Source: Chryseobacterium tructae
GTDB lineage: Bacteria > Bacteroidota > Bacteroidia > Flavobacteriales > Weeksellaceae
Length of the DNA: 64,000 nucleotides
Assembly: GCF_030409875.1 (NCBI RefSeq)
Contig: NZ_JAUFQR010000001.1
Span: 3,038,001 to 3,102,000 of the forward strand
Direction of reading: 5' to 3'
In this document: one piece after another, positions 17,935 to 26,636 of the stretch
How positions within the stretch are numbered: position 1 is the first letter of the stretch
Layout of the letters: each line of letters opens with the position of its first letter
Notes under the pieces: model-generated
What the model saw: the letters and a program-made list of their open reading frames with translations, nothing else
What the model was told of the DNA's origin: nothing
Database searches by the model: none
Made by a program: the position numbers and the translations under genes

Positions 17935-19293
17935 ATGAAAAAGATATTAGGAACCTCATTATTGCTTTTTGGAATGGCAGCTTTTGGCCAAACCAAAGAA
18001 GACTCAATACAATTTAGCAAGATCTCCCTTGAAGTCTTAAATAACGGAAAAGGGTATAACGATCTGCACGAACTTACTAAAAATATCGGCCACCGTCTAA
18101 GCGGTTCCGAAGCCTATGAAAAATCTGTACAATGGGCAGCCCAAAAACTTCGTGATGCCGGAGCAGACAAAGTATGGCTGCAGGAAGTGATGATCCCGGT
18201 TTGGGTTAGAGGAAAAGAATCCTTACACATCAAAACATCCAACGGAAACTGGAAAAGCCTTAAAATGCTTTCTCTGGGGAATTCCGAAGGAACAGCCGGA
18301 AAAGATGTTTCAGGAGAGATTATCATGGTAAAATCAATGGATGAATACAATAAACTTTCCCCGGAGCAGGTAAAAGATAAAATCCTATTCTTCAATTATG
18401 CTTTCAAACAATCTTTTATAGAAACATTTAAAGGATATGGTGATGCTTCAAAATACAGAACAACCGCAGCCTCTTTAACGGCTAAAAAAGGCGGAAAATT
18501 TGCCATCATCCGCTCTCTATCATCTGCATTTGATGATGTTCCTCATACAGGAGCTATGCGTTATGAAGAAAACGTTTCCAAAATACCTGCTGTAGCGATC
18601 GGAAGTACGACAGCAGATGAGCTGGAAGCTTTATTAAAAAATCAAAAAATCACGGCAAAATTGAACTCCAATTGTAGCATGAAAGGCGAGAAACTCTCCC
18701 ACTCTGTCATTGGTGAAATTACAGGTAAGAAAGATCAAAGTGTCATTGTCGTAGGCGGCCACCTCGATTCTTGGGATGTAGGAGAAGGTGCTCATGATGA
18801 CGGAGCCGGAATTGTTCAAAGTATTGAAGTGTTGAGAACATTCAAAAAATTAGGAATTCAGAATAACCATACCATCAGAGTTGTTTGCTTTGCGAATGAA
18901 GAAAACGGAGTGAAAGGAGGTATTCAATATGGAAAAACAGCAAAAGAAAAGAATGAAAAGCACCTTTTTGCCATAGAATCTGATGCCGGAGGTTTTGCCC
19001 CTAGAGGTATTGCTTTGGATATGGATGATGTCAAAAGGAAACAGATTCAAAGCTGGTCAAAATTGTTCTTGCCTTATGGTGTGTATAACTTTGAAGAAAA
19101 ATTTTCCGGGACAGATCTTTACCCACTCCATGATATGGGTGTTCCTGCTGCCGAATTAATGCCGGACTCTCAGCGCTACTTTGATATTCACCACACAGAA
19201 GAAGATACCTTCGACAAAGTAAACCGAAGAGAACTTTTATTAGGAGCCGTAGCCATGACCCATATTATATATATGATTGATAAGAACTGGTAG
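17935..19293 (+). CDS. M28-family zinc aminopeptidase, paralogue 3
   Basis: A 452-residue M28 peptidase starting at ATG 17935, two bases after the stop of paralogue 2. Domain order is signal peptide (MKKILGTSLLLFGMAAFGQ), PA insert, zinc peptidase domain. All metal ligands and the catalytic Glu are present (GGHLDSWD, HDDGAG, NEENG, ESDAGG, HHTEEDT). It differs from paralogue 2 mainly in the PA domain (KQSFIETFKGYGDASKYRTT region), which might give a different substrate range. The three genes end with the same motif (MI/VDKNW) and are read as one operon, closed by the terminator at 19320. Confidence 0.92.
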   Translation: MKKILGTSLLLFGMAAFGQTKEDSIQFSKISLEVLNNGKGYNDLHELTKNIGHRLSGSEAYEKSVQWAAQKLRDAGADKVWLQEVMIPVWVRGKESLHIKTSNGNWKSLKMLSLGNSEGTAGKDVSGEIIMVKSMDEYNKLSPEQVKDKILFFNYAFKQSFIETFKGYGDASKYRTTAASLTAKKGGKFAIIRSLSSAFDDVPHTGAMRYEENVSKIPAVAIGSTTADELEALLKNQKITAKLNSNCSMKGEKLSHSVIGEITGKKDQSVIVVGGHLDSWDVGEGAHDDGAGIVQSIEVLRTFKKLGIQNNHTIRVVCFANEENGVKGGIQYGKTAKEKNEKHLFAIESDAGGFAPRGIALDMDDVKRKQIQSWSKLFLPYGVYNFEEKFSGTDLYPLHDMGVPAAELMPDSQRYFDIHHTEEDTFDKVNRRELLLGAVAMTHIIYMIDKNW

Positions 19294-19319
19294 TGAAATA
19301 CTAGCTTGATATAAAAAGA

Positions 19320-19353
19320 ACCCATTAAATCTTGATCATAAGATTTGATGGGT
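19320..19353 (+). terminator. terminator of the M28 operon
   Basis: ACCCATtAAATCTT (19320-19333) pairs with AAGATTTgATGGGT (19340-19353), one mismatch, followed by CTTTATTTTT. The remaining 220 bp to the next gene are AT-rich with nothing else recognised. Confidence 0.85.
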
Positions 19354-19580
19354 CTTTATTTTTAACACAAAGCACTAATCATTTCACAACTGACACAATG
19401 TAACGCTATGCAATGAATGTCAGAAAACCAACAGGTTAAAAAACACTAAGAGAGTCTTTGTCATTCCGTAGGAAACTAAATAAAACTATTAAATAGTATG
19501 GTAAAATATCATTATAATATTACAAAATTCAATTCCATTAACTTTCATTAAGATTAATCTTCTATTGTTAATTAAATAAA

Positions 19581-20033
19581 TTATTTTTCTTTCTTAAAAA
19601 TTACTTTATCAATATCAGGAACTTCCAATCCATTATCTGAACCAAAAGAACAATCCGAAATCTCAGAATGATAGCTAAAAGAAATAGTATTATTCTCAAA
19701 CTTTTTAAGATTTATCACAGCACCTTTGATTATACAATCCTGATATTGTTCAAAAGCTGCTTTACTAACTTTCAGTTGATACTCAGATGGTGCAGATGAT
19801 GAAATTGTACTTTCATTCATGATGAATTTTTCTCCATTTACATTAATTAATGTAACCTGAAAGTGCTCCTTCTTTTCTTTTTCCAAACTTATAATTAAAG
19901 TAAGTGAACTTCCTTCTACTTCAGCTTTCCAGGTTCCCACTAATTCTGACATCTTTTTTTCTGTTTCCGAAAGCTGCTGTCCATATCCTAAGCTGCTGAA
20001 AAATAAAATCAGCCCTATATATATTCTATTCAT
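19581..20033 (-). CDS. small secreted protein of unknown function
   Basis: A 150-residue protein starting at ATG 20033 (a TTG three codons earlier is less likely). It has a signal peptide (MNRIYIGLILFFSSLGYGQ) and a mature part rich in beta strands (LVGTWKAEVEGSSLTLIISLE, then alternating strands), which resembles lipocalin-like or META-like folds where GTWKAE opens the barrel. Two cysteines (DCIIKGA, SDCSF) could form a disulfide. No family assignment was possible. It is alone on the minus strand between the M28 operon and an intergenic region. Confidence 0.65.
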   Translation of the reverse strand: MNRIYIGLILFFSSLGYGQQLSETEKKMSELVGTWKAEVEGSSLTLIISLEKEKKEHFQVTLINVNGEKFIMNESTISSSAPSEYQLKVSKAAFEQYQDCIIKGAVINLKKFENNTISFSYHSEISDCSFGSDNGLEVPDIDKVIFKKEK

Positions 20034-20573
20034 CTTAAACAATTAAGATCTAAAAATAAAACTTTTTTCTTTGTTTGAGGAAATAAACCCCAAAAGACCC
20101 TAAAAAACAACATTATACACCATTTTAAAACAAAGCGTTAATAGTGAAATAATCACTTTGGCATGATATTAGCATGTACTATTTTGAGAAAAAATTAAAA
20201 AAGCACTAAGGATGAGAAAAAAGGTTTTCTGTGGATTTTCAGTTTTCCACTGATTTCAAAGTTCATATCTCGTATATGAATCCTTTTTTTTCTACGATGC
20301 CGTAAAAGATACGGAAACGTGATTGATTAGCCCTCCGGTTGATCTTTCACAGCAGAATTATGCACCGTATCTAACTGGTATCATCAATAAACCCATGAGT
20401 CACTTATTGATTCAAAATGATTATAATTTCCGGACTTTATAGCCCGGTATCATAATATTGAATAAACGGCAAGCTATCACAAATCTTAGCCTAGTAAAAA
20501 ATATGCCTTTCTTTTTTTTTACTGTGATAACTTATCCATTTTATTCTCAATTAATTAATGTATAACCCTTAAA
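20034..20573. other. 540-bp intergenic region with sigma-54-like site
   Basis: No convincing gene. At 20158-20173 the sequence TTGGCAT-N5-TAGC has the GG and GC dinucleotides at the spacing of a -24/-12 (sigma-54) promoter with mismatches in the outer bases. About 40 bp downstream, AAGG precedes ATG at 20212 and opens only 13 codons (MRKKVFCGFSVFH). The stretch 20290-20560 contains stop codons in all frames and a T10 run near 20510. Confidence 0.4.
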
Positions 20574-20828
20574 ATGTTAGTAATGATGAGAGCCTTTTTT
20601 GAAATGATTTTTAAGAGAAATGAAGATGCTGCGAAAATGCATATCTGGAGCTTGCTTTTGGTATTGAGTTTTGCTGCCTTTTCTGTACTGGTATACAGTT
20701 CAAAACCAAGTTTAAATAGCTTAATGGTATATCTTACCGCCTTTGCCGCATATATCGGCTTTGGTCTTGTATTCATCAGTTCCCTTACTGGAACAGGAAT
20801 GAAGAAAAGATCCGGTAGAAACATATAA
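20574..20828 (+). CDS. small inner-membrane protein
   Basis: An 84-residue protein with two predicted transmembrane helices (about 24-42 and 50-70) separated by a short SSKPSLNSL loop and a basic C-terminus (GMKKRSGRN). No family recognised. The gene is followed within 25 bp by a strong terminator, which favours a real transcript on this strand. ATG at 20574 is used here; ATGs at codons 4 and 5 are alternatives. An antisense open frame covers the same stretch but lacks support. Confidence 0.55.
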   Translation: MLVMMRAFFEMIFKRNEDAAKMHIWSLLLVLSFAAFSVLVYSSKPSLNSLMVYLTAFAAYIGFGLVFISSLTGTGMKKRSGRNI

Positions 20829-20851
20829 CTTTTATTTCACTCTTTTACTTA

Positions 20852-20882
20852 AAAACCGCCCTTTTTATTGAAGGGCGGTTTT
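20852..20882. terminator. bidirectional terminator
   Basis: AAAACCGCCCTT (20852-20863) pairs perfectly with AAGGGCGGTTTT (20871-20882); T runs occur on both strands. It serves the membrane-protein gene on plus and the 73-residue gene on minus, which converge here. Confidence 0.92.
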
Positions 20883-20913
20883 TTAATACATTGCTTTTCT
20901 GTTATTTCACAGA

Positions 20914-21135
20914 TTATTCTTTAAAGATATCTTTCATCATTTTCTCAAGGAATTGCGTAGTCTCCTCTTCTACCATTTTTTCAGATTTCACTACTAATTC
21001 GGCATGAAAAGGCTGACAACAAGCTTTTATCCCAAAGCCGTCATCAGTTTTTACAAACTCAGGATGTAAGTTATGTTCCGGACATACTTCGGCTTCTATT
21101 GTCTGTTTTATTAAATCGTAATTAAGATCAAACAT
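20914..21135 (-). CDS. small hypothetical protein with Cys/His pattern
   Basis: A 73-residue cytoplasmic protein. It carries CPEHNLHPEF and KACCQPFH, a spacing of Cys and His that could bind a metal, within an alpha/beta pattern, and an acidic helical C-terminus (MVEEETTQFLEKMMKDIF). Family not recognised. Convergent with the small membrane-protein gene and sharing its terminator. The compact size, sensible start (ATG 21135) and terminator support a real gene. Confidence 0.6.
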   Translation of the reverse strand: MFDLNYDLIKQTIEAEVCPEHNLHPEFVKTDDGFGIKACCQPFHAELVVKSEKMVEEETTQFLEKMMKDIFKE

Positions 21136-21227
21136 ATTTTTTAATTTTATTTCATTGGTGAAGGATAAAGATAGGGATAATTTATTTTTTTTAAAAACCG
21201 TATTTCTACGATATTTTACATCTTAAT

Positions 21228-22394
21228 CTATCCCTTTAAATACATTTTCTTTTTAAGATTTACATTCATTACAGCTCCATCTCGCCTTATTTTCAAATCA
21301 ATATCCACAGCATCCTTTTCTACCCTATTCAGAAAATAATGACAAGCTCCTTCTTTATCAAGATGGTCAAGATCTATATTATTAATACTGATGATAGAAT
21401 CACCAACCTTCAATGGAAAATTCTCTTCCTGAAATATATAAGCAACAATTGGTTTAGAATCTATAAAACGATATCCGAAACCAAAGGATTCCAGCTGGTG
21501 AGAAGTTTCTTTAATTTGTTTCATATAAATCTTATGCCCTGTCCAGTCCAGAACAAATACAAAATTTTCCAGAAAGCTATTTCCCACTAAGTTTGAATTT
21601 CCTGTTGCTACTACTTCATTATTAAAAATCTTATTTCCAAAAGAAACATCATAAGCCTTAAAAATATATCCAGGTACAGGATTCCCGGTACCAAAAGCCC
21701 CTACAGAACTATTTCCGTAAACGTCAACCTTCTCTGTTACTTTTTTGGAATTGTATTCATGATTCGTAATCTTTAAATTCCCTGAAAACCCTGTGTCGAA
21801 TGTAAGGTTCATTTTCTTATCCATAATACGAGCCTCTATAATAGGCGTCTTTTGATCTTTTACATCAAAGGGAATGACAATATCATAGCCTGTAAGATCA
21901 AACTTAGAAAGATCCTGAGTTCCCTCTAATGAATTTTCACTATAGTTAAGCCTCCAGAAAAGTTTAGCCATCTGATTAGAACCAAGAATTCCATCCACTT
22001 TAAAGCATCCGAATTCAGTAGCGGTAAGATCCATGACAATAACACCAATATCTTTAAAAGTTAGCTGATCCACAACCATTTCAGGCAATACAGTGAATAT
22101 CTGGGTCTGTTTGTTCTTCTGCGAATCTTTCACACTGCTTTTATGCTTCTTTTCAAGACCTAATTCTGTATAAACTGCATTAGAAATGACAGTAGGTGCT
22201 CCGGTATCTAATAAAAAATTATATACTTTTCCATTAATATGGACTTTTACAAAAGGTAGATTCGTAGAATATTTTAAATTGATCTTTTCAACTGCTGATT
22301 TTAGTTGAACTTCTCCATTTTCAAAGAATTTTTTTCCCTGAGCAATAAGACTAAGATGAGAAAATATAAAAAGAGTATATAAAACTTTTTTCAT
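21228..22394 (-). CDS. retropepsin-like aspartyl protease with C-terminal PDZ domain
   Basis: A 388-residue secreted protein (signal peptide residues 1-18, SLIAQ). It has two aspartyl-protease-like half motifs, FLLDTGAPTVIS near residue 60 and LTFDTGFSGNLKI near residue 195, so the two-lobed active site can form within one chain. The C-terminal 90 residues (FPLKVGDSIISINNIDLDHL) form a PDZ domain, which usually binds C-terminal peptide tails. This architecture is widespread in Bacteroidota as clan AA aspartic protease with PDZ. Substrates unknown. Monocistronic; the leader region 22395-22650 has an element of the AGATTCTTCACT...CAGAATGACAG type seen elsewhere in this lineage. Confidence 0.85.
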   Translation of the reverse strand: MKKVLYTLFIFSHLSLIAQGKKFFENGEVQLKSAVEKINLKYSTNLPFVKVHINGKVYNFLLDTGAPTVISNAVYTELGLEKKHKSSVKDSQKNKQTQIFTVLPEMVVDQLTFKDIGVIVMDLTATEFGCFKVDGILGSNQMAKLFWRLNYSENSLEGTQDLSKFDLTGYDIVIPFDVKDQKTPIIEARIMDKKMNLTFDTGFSGNLKITNHEYNSKKVTEKVDVYGNSSVGAFGTGNPVPGYIFKAYDVSFGNKIFNNEVVATGNSNLVGNSFLENFVFVLDWTGHKIYMKQIKETSHQLESFGFGYRFIDSKPIVAYIFQEENFPLKVGDSIISINNIDLDHLDKEGACHYFLNRVEKDAVDIDLKIRRDGAVMNVNLKKKMYLKG

Positions 22395-22656
22395 GAAGTA
22401 GTTTTTACTAAAGTAGTTATTTTTAGAGTGTTGACAATACTACTATTAATAAAAAAGATACTTACATATAATTTTATACCATTGTCATTGACTACGCCGA
22501 ATCTTCGATTTCTGACAAAGGACAAATCTCATATATGAATTTAGATTCTTCACTTGTGAACAATGTTCGCAAACCTTCAGTTTGTATTCAGAATGACAGA
22601 ACGAAAAAATAACTTAATGTAAAGTTGTATATAGTTACCATTAAAATAAACAAAAA

Positions 22657-22683
22657 AAAGCCGCCCTTGTAAAGGGCGGCTTT
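22657..22683. terminator. terminator of the gldI-PPIase unit
   Basis: AAAGCCGCCCTT (22657-22668) and AAGGGCGGCTTT (22672-22683) form a perfect 12-bp stem with a short loop. On the minus strand the stem is followed by TTTTTG, terminating the peptidyl-prolyl isomerase gene. The rest of the 307-bp gap (22395-22701) shows no gene. Confidence 0.9.
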
Positions 22684-22701
22684 CATATTTTAAAGATTCA
22701 A

Positions 22702-23817
22702 TTATTTTACTTTTACAAGCTCAACATCGAAAACTAACCAAGAGTTTGGTGGAATAACTCCTCCTGCTCCTCTTTCTCCGTAAGCCATTGCTGGCGGGAT
22801 CAATAAAGTAGCAGTTTCTCCCTCTTTCAATAATAGGATCCCTTCATCCCATCCTTTGATTACTCTTCCCATTCCGATTGGAATATCAATAGGTTCGTTT
22901 CTCTTGAATGAAGAATCAAATTCAGTCCCATCTACTAGTTTTCCTGCATAGTGTACAGAAACATTATCACCTGCTTTTGGAGCTTTACCGTCAGCCGTTT
23001 TAGTGATTTTATAATAAAGACCTGATTCCGTTTTTTGCATTCCAGCTTTTAAGTTTTCAACTAATTTCTCCTGGTTTGCTTTGAATTCTTCTTCTCTTTT
23101 CTTTTTTTCAGCCTCTTCTTTAGCGATGAAAGCTTTATTATTTTCAGCGATTTTAGCTTTTCCTTCGTTGAAAGTTTTAGCTGCATCGTAGTTTTTGTAC
23201 TCATCACCTTTACCGAAAATAGAAACTTTTTCTAAAACAATATCAGTTTTAGGTTTATCCTGAGCTCCTTTCTCAACATTAGCAATAGTATCAATTACAT
23301 CATTCCCTTTTACTACTTTTCCGAAGATCGTGTGTCTTCCGTCTAACCAAGGAGTAGCTACTTCGGTGATGAAGAACTGAGAACCGTTTGTATTAGGCCC
23401 AGAATTCGCCATAGAAAGAATACCTTTTCCTGTATGTTTAAGGTCGTTTCTTTCATCTTCAAATTTATATCCAGGATCTCCCATTCCTGTTCCCTGAGGA
23501 TCACCACCCTGAATCATGAAATCTTTGATCACTCTGTGGAAAATAGTTCCGTCATAGTAAGGAACTCCCTTAGCCTTAGCTTTGTTGTCGATTTTCCCTT
23601 CTGCAAGACCGATAAAGTTGGCTACAGTTACTGGTGCTTTCTTGTCCTCAAACTTTACAATCAAGTTCCCTTTTGTGGTTTGAAGATTGGCATAAAGTCC
23701 GTCATTAAGACCTTCGTAAGTTTCTTTGTCTACGTTCATTTTTTTATAAATTGGGGTACAACTCATCAGCGAAACACTTGCCGCTGCCAGAATTATATTC
23801 TTGTTAAACAATTTCAT
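22702..23817 (-). CDS. cyclophilin-FKBP fusion peptidyl-prolyl isomerase lipoprotein
   Basis: A 371-residue lipoprotein (lipobox LMSC, Cys20) that joins two unrelated prolyl isomerase folds. Residues about 45-205 are a cyclophilin domain with FHRVIKDFMIQGGDP (catalytic Arg), MANSGPNTNGSQFFI and LDGRHTIFG. A charged helical linker of about 60 residues (EAEKKKREEEFKANQEKL) follows, then an FKBP domain from about 270 with VHYAGKLVDGTEFDSS and IPPAMAYGERG. It should catalyse proline isomerisation and perhaps hold clients in the periplasm. It starts 3 bp after gldI, so both are one transcription unit; a link to gliding or outer-membrane protein folding is inferred. Confidence 0.93.
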   Translation of the reverse strand: MKLFNKNIILAAASVSLMSCTPIYKKMNVDKETYEGLNDGLYANLQTTKGNLIVKFEDKKAPVTVANFIGLAEGKIDNKAKAKGVPYYDGTIFHRVIKDFMIQGGDPQGTGMGDPGYKFEDERNDLKHTGKGILSMANSGPNTNGSQFFITEVATPWLDGRHTIFGKVVKGNDVIDTIANVEKGAQDKPKTDIVLEKVSIFGKGDEYKNYDAAKTFNEGKAKIAENNKAFIAKEEAEKKKREEEFKANQEKLVENLKAGMQKTESGLYYKITKTADGKAPKAGDNVSVHYAGKLVDGTEFDSSFKRNEPIDIPIGMGRVIKGWDEGILLLKEGETATLLIPPAMAYGERGAGGVIPPNSWLVFDVELVKVK

Positions 23818-23820
23818 GTA

Positions 23821-24333
23821 TTATAAAGCTTTTAATTTTATGATTAATGGTATATCATTGTCTATTTTCTTTTCGTCTCCAAAAGTTCCATAAGCCAAAG
23901 AAGACGGTACCAAAAGCGTCACTTCCTCTCCATCACGTATAAAACGCAAAGCATTTTCCACGGCTTTCAATTCATCAAAATGCCCAAATTTGGCATCTCT
24001 TCTTTCAAAAGGCTGATCATAGATTTTAGTCTGATCAAAATCATACAGTTCATAAGAGTAAGAGATTAAAGAATTATCTTGTCTTTTTTCTCTACGATCA
24101 AAACCGTCAACTGTGGCCCAATAATTAAGCTGCATAGGATAAAACTTTACGCTTTGTCCATTGATCCAATCCTGAATCTGTTCTCTTTCTAAAGTATTCA
24201 GATTTTTCATCCTGTTCTTAGAAATATCCAGATCTTTTTGACTTAAAACACCTCCTACAGGAGGATGGGCCTTAGGTGCATTTCTATTGCAACTCAACAG
24301 GCTTAAGGCCGATATGAAGAGTATTTTTTTCAT
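23821..24333 (-). CDS. gldI: gliding motility-associated peptidyl-prolyl isomerase GldI
   Basis: A 170-residue FKBP-type lipoprotein (lipobox LLSC, Cys15). GldI is found in gliding Flavobacteriia and is proposed to help fold gliding/type IX secretion components. Matches include the GldI-type N-terminal half (DWINGQSVKFYPMQLNYW) and the FKBP core (VTLLVPSSLAYGTFGDEKKIDNDIPLIIKLK). The FKBP domain is divergent in the ligand pocket, so isomerase activity may be weak. It precedes the cyclophilin-FKBP gene by 3 bp. Presence of gldI does not by itself prove gliding, as many non-spreading Chryseobacterium keep it. Confidence 0.88.
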   Translation of the reverse strand: MKKILFISALSLLSCNRNAPKAHPPVGGVLSQKDLDISKNRMKNLNTLEREQIQDWINGQSVKFYPMQLNYWATVDGFDRREKRQDNSLISYSYELYDFDQTKIYDQPFERRDAKFGHFDELKAVENALRFIRDGEEVTLLVPSSLAYGTFGDEKKIDNDIPLIIKLKAL

Positions 24334-24694
24334 AAACTTTTGCGAAAATACACATTTTGTGAATCAATTACAAAAGCTTTTAAACCATTCATGTAAATTA
24401 TATAAAAGCATCCGATGATATTTATGCTCAGATCCAATTATAAAAGATACAAAAGTTTTTAAACACTTCAGTTTTTATATGTTAAAAGTACAGCATTGAA
24501 AGGAATACATAAGTTTTAAAAACCAAATATTTTTATAAAACCTATCCAATCTATTCCACTTGTAGGCAACATTACTTACAAAAATTTGTGTAAATCTGCA
24601 TAAATTTACGTAGAATCAATGTAAATACAAAAAGTACACAGCAACAAAAAAGCCAGGAAGATTCCTGGCTTTCTATATTATTTATTTACTATTA
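24334..24694. other. 361-bp AT-rich gap with ilvE terminator
   Basis: A perfect stem AAAGCCAGGAA (24649-24659) / TTCCTGGCTTT (24662-24672) lies 23 bp after the ilvE stop and, read on the minus strand, is followed by TTTTTT: a good terminator. Upstream of it a short tract (24580-24620) repeats TAAATCTGCATAAATTTACG-like text. Nothing coding was seen. Confidence 0.7.
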
Positions 24695-25765
24695 TTAAAC
24701 TGTTTCAAGAGCATGATCTACTACCACTCTCCATCCGAATGGATCTTCGGAAAGGTTGTTTTGAAGATCTACTAAATCTTTCTTAAGGATAGCAGCATAG
24801 CTTTCTTCATCAGATAATCTTGGAAGCGATAATTTCTCACCTTCATATCCTAAAGCCTGGAATTGAGTGGTTACCACCGCAGTACCTACTCCCCATACTT
24901 CTTTAAGAGATCCATTTTTCAAAGCTTCGATTACTGTTTTTACCGGAATTGGCTCAACTTTTACTTCAATTCCTCTTTTCTTAGCTAACTGAAGGAAACT
25001 GTCTCTTGTAACTCCATCAAGAATTTTCTCAGATGTTGGTGGTGTATAAATTGTATCGTTAATTCTTACAAATACATTCATAGTACCACTCTCTTCAAAA
25101 TATTCGTGAGTTGCATCATCAGTCCAGATGATTTGCTCATATCCTTCTTCAATAGCTAACTGAGTTGGATAGAAAGAAGCGGCATAGTTACCAGCTGCTT
25201 TAGCAGAACCAACTCCACCGTTTGCTGCTCTTGAATAATGATCAGATATTTTTACAGATACTGGCTCTGAGTAATAACTTTTCGCAGGTGTTGCTACGAT
25301 AGCAAACATATATTTTTCAGAAACTCTTGCTTTCAAAGCTTCTTCTGTAGCAAAAATCAATGGTCTGATATATAAAGACATACCTTCTCCCTGAGGGATC
25401 CAGTCTCTATCGATATCTACTAATGCTTTTAATCCGTCTAAAAAAATTTCCTCAGTCACCTCAGGCATAGCAAGACGCTTCGCTGACTTGTTGATACGTT
25501 CAAAATTCTTTTCAGGCCTGAAAAGGAAAACCTGCCCGTCTTTGTCTTTATAGGCTTTCATACCTTCAAAACAAGCTTGCCCATAGTTTACTCCCATCAT
25601 TGCAGGTGTAAATGGTATTGGACCGTAAGGAACTAATTTTACATCACCCCATTTTCCATTTTCGTACTCACATATAATCATATGATCTATGAAGGTACCA
25701 CCAAATGAAAAATTGTTTGGGTCAAATGTAGAAATTCTGGAGTTTTCAGTTTTTTGAATTATCAT
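24695..25765 (-). CDS. ilvE: branched-chain amino acid aminotransferase
   Basis: IlvE transfers the amino group in the last step of leucine, isoleucine and valine synthesis and the first step of their breakdown. The 356-residue product is a fold-type IV PLP enzyme with YGQACFEGMKAYK near residue 60, MSLYIRPLIFAT, GSAKAAGNYAAS holding the PLP lysine, EEGYEQIIWTD, and EESGTMNVFVRI. Length fits the long (type II, about 355) form common in Bacteroidota and eukaryotes. It is divergent from mnmD with an 85-bp gap. Confidence 0.95.
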   Translation of the reverse strand: MIIQKTENSRISTFDPNNFSFGGTFIDHMIICEYENGKWGDVKLVPYGPIPFTPAMMGVNYGQACFEGMKAYKDKDGQVFLFRPEKNFERINKSAKRLAMPEVTEEIFLDGLKALVDIDRDWIPQGEGMSLYIRPLIFATEEALKARVSEKYMFAIVATPAKSYYSEPVSVKISDHYSRAANGGVGSAKAAGNYAASFYPTQLAIEEGYEQIIWTDDATHEYFEESGTMNVFVRINDTIYTPPTSEKILDGVTRDSFLQLAKKRGIEVKVEPIPVKTVIEALKNGSLKEVWGVGTAVVTTQFQALGYEGEKLSLPRLSDEESYAAILKKDLVDLQNNLSEDPFGWRVVVDHALETV

Positions 25766-25829
25766 TTTTAAAAATTTTTACGATGTTCTACAAATTTAAC
25801 ATAATTTTCTAAATATAAAAATTTTAGAG

Positions 25830-25837
25830 TAAATTTG
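25830..25837 (+). promoter_or_regulatory. -7 element immediately upstream of mnmD
   Basis: TAAATTTG matches TAnnTTTG exactly and ends only 13 bp before the TTG start codon at 25851, so transcription would begin about 6-8 nt before the start and the mRNA would be nearly leaderless. Confidence 0.55.
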
Positions 25838-25850
25838 ACAAAAAATTAGC

Positions 25851-26525
25851 TTGGAAAGAGAAATTAAGACCACAAAAGACGGAAGTAAAACATTGTTTAT
25901 CAAAGACTTAAATGAAAATTACCATTCTCATAATGGTGCTCTTCAGGAAGCAGAACATGTGTTTATCAAAAATGGATTAAATCTAATCAATGATTGCGAA
26001 ATTAATATTTTAGAACTAGGTTTTGGAACAGGTTTGAATGTTTTAGTGACAATTAATGAATATTTAAAAACTGACAAAAATCATGTCATTAATTATTTTT
26101 CGCTCGAAAAATACCCCATAAATGAATCCGAAGTTAATGATTTAGCTTACTTTGAGCTTTTTGATAACCCAGAGTTTAAAAATATTTATCAGAAAATTCA
26201 TCTAGCAGATTGGGAAAAGCCAGTAGAAATCATTAGTGGATTCAACCTTAAAAAGATAGAATGTGACTTTTTCGACCTAAAGAACATAGATCTGCCTGCC
26301 ATCAACCTTGTTTATTTCGACTGTTTCGGTGCAAGAGTACAGCCAGACCTTTGGGAGAAGCCACTATTCGAACTGATAACTGACAAAATGGCCATTAACG
26401 GATTATTAACAACCTACTCTTCTAAAGGCAGTGTGAGAAGAATCCTAAAGGAGCTTAATTTCCAGGTAGAGAAAAAGCAAGGCCCACCAGGAAAAAGAGA
26501 GATGATCAATGCAATAAAGCTTTAG
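25851..26525 (+). CDS. mnmD: tRNA 5-methylaminomethyl-2-thiouridine methyltransferase, MnmD type
   Basis: A 224-residue SAM-dependent methyltransferase that completes the wobble-uridine modification mnm5s2U34 in certain tRNAs. It corresponds to the methyltransferase half (MnmC2-like) of the bifunctional MnmC, without the FAD oxidase half. Visible motifs: SHNGALQEAEHVFIKNGL, SAM loop ILELGFGTGLNVL, and the C-terminal TYSSKGSVRRIL and GPPGKREM that are characteristic of this family. The start is TTG (25851); no ATG is available upstream in frame before a stop, and the promoter supports this site. Cytoplasmic; single gene. Confidence 0.88.
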   Translation: MEREIKTTKDGSKTLFIKDLNENYHSHNGALQEAEHVFIKNGLNLINDCEINILELGFGTGLNVLVTINEYLKTDKNHVINYFSLEKYPINESEVNDLAYFELFDNPEFKNIYQKIHLADWEKPVEIISGFNLKKIECDFFDLKNIDLPAINLVYFDCFGARVQPDLWEKPLFELITDKMAINGLLTTYSSKGSVRRILKELNFQVEKKQGPPGKREMINAIKL

Positions 26526-26636
26526 TATCACAAAGAGATAATACAGCTTGTATTTTATTTATTTTATCTCTTCATCAATATCCCTCCTCACAAAAATTCC
26601 TTACCTTAGCTATACAAAATATTATACATTATATAT

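Noticed and set aside
20555..20824. 89-codon minus-strand frame opposite the small membrane-protein gene
   Set aside because: No signal, motif or terminator supports it; the plus-strand frame has two plausible membrane helices and a terminator directly after it.
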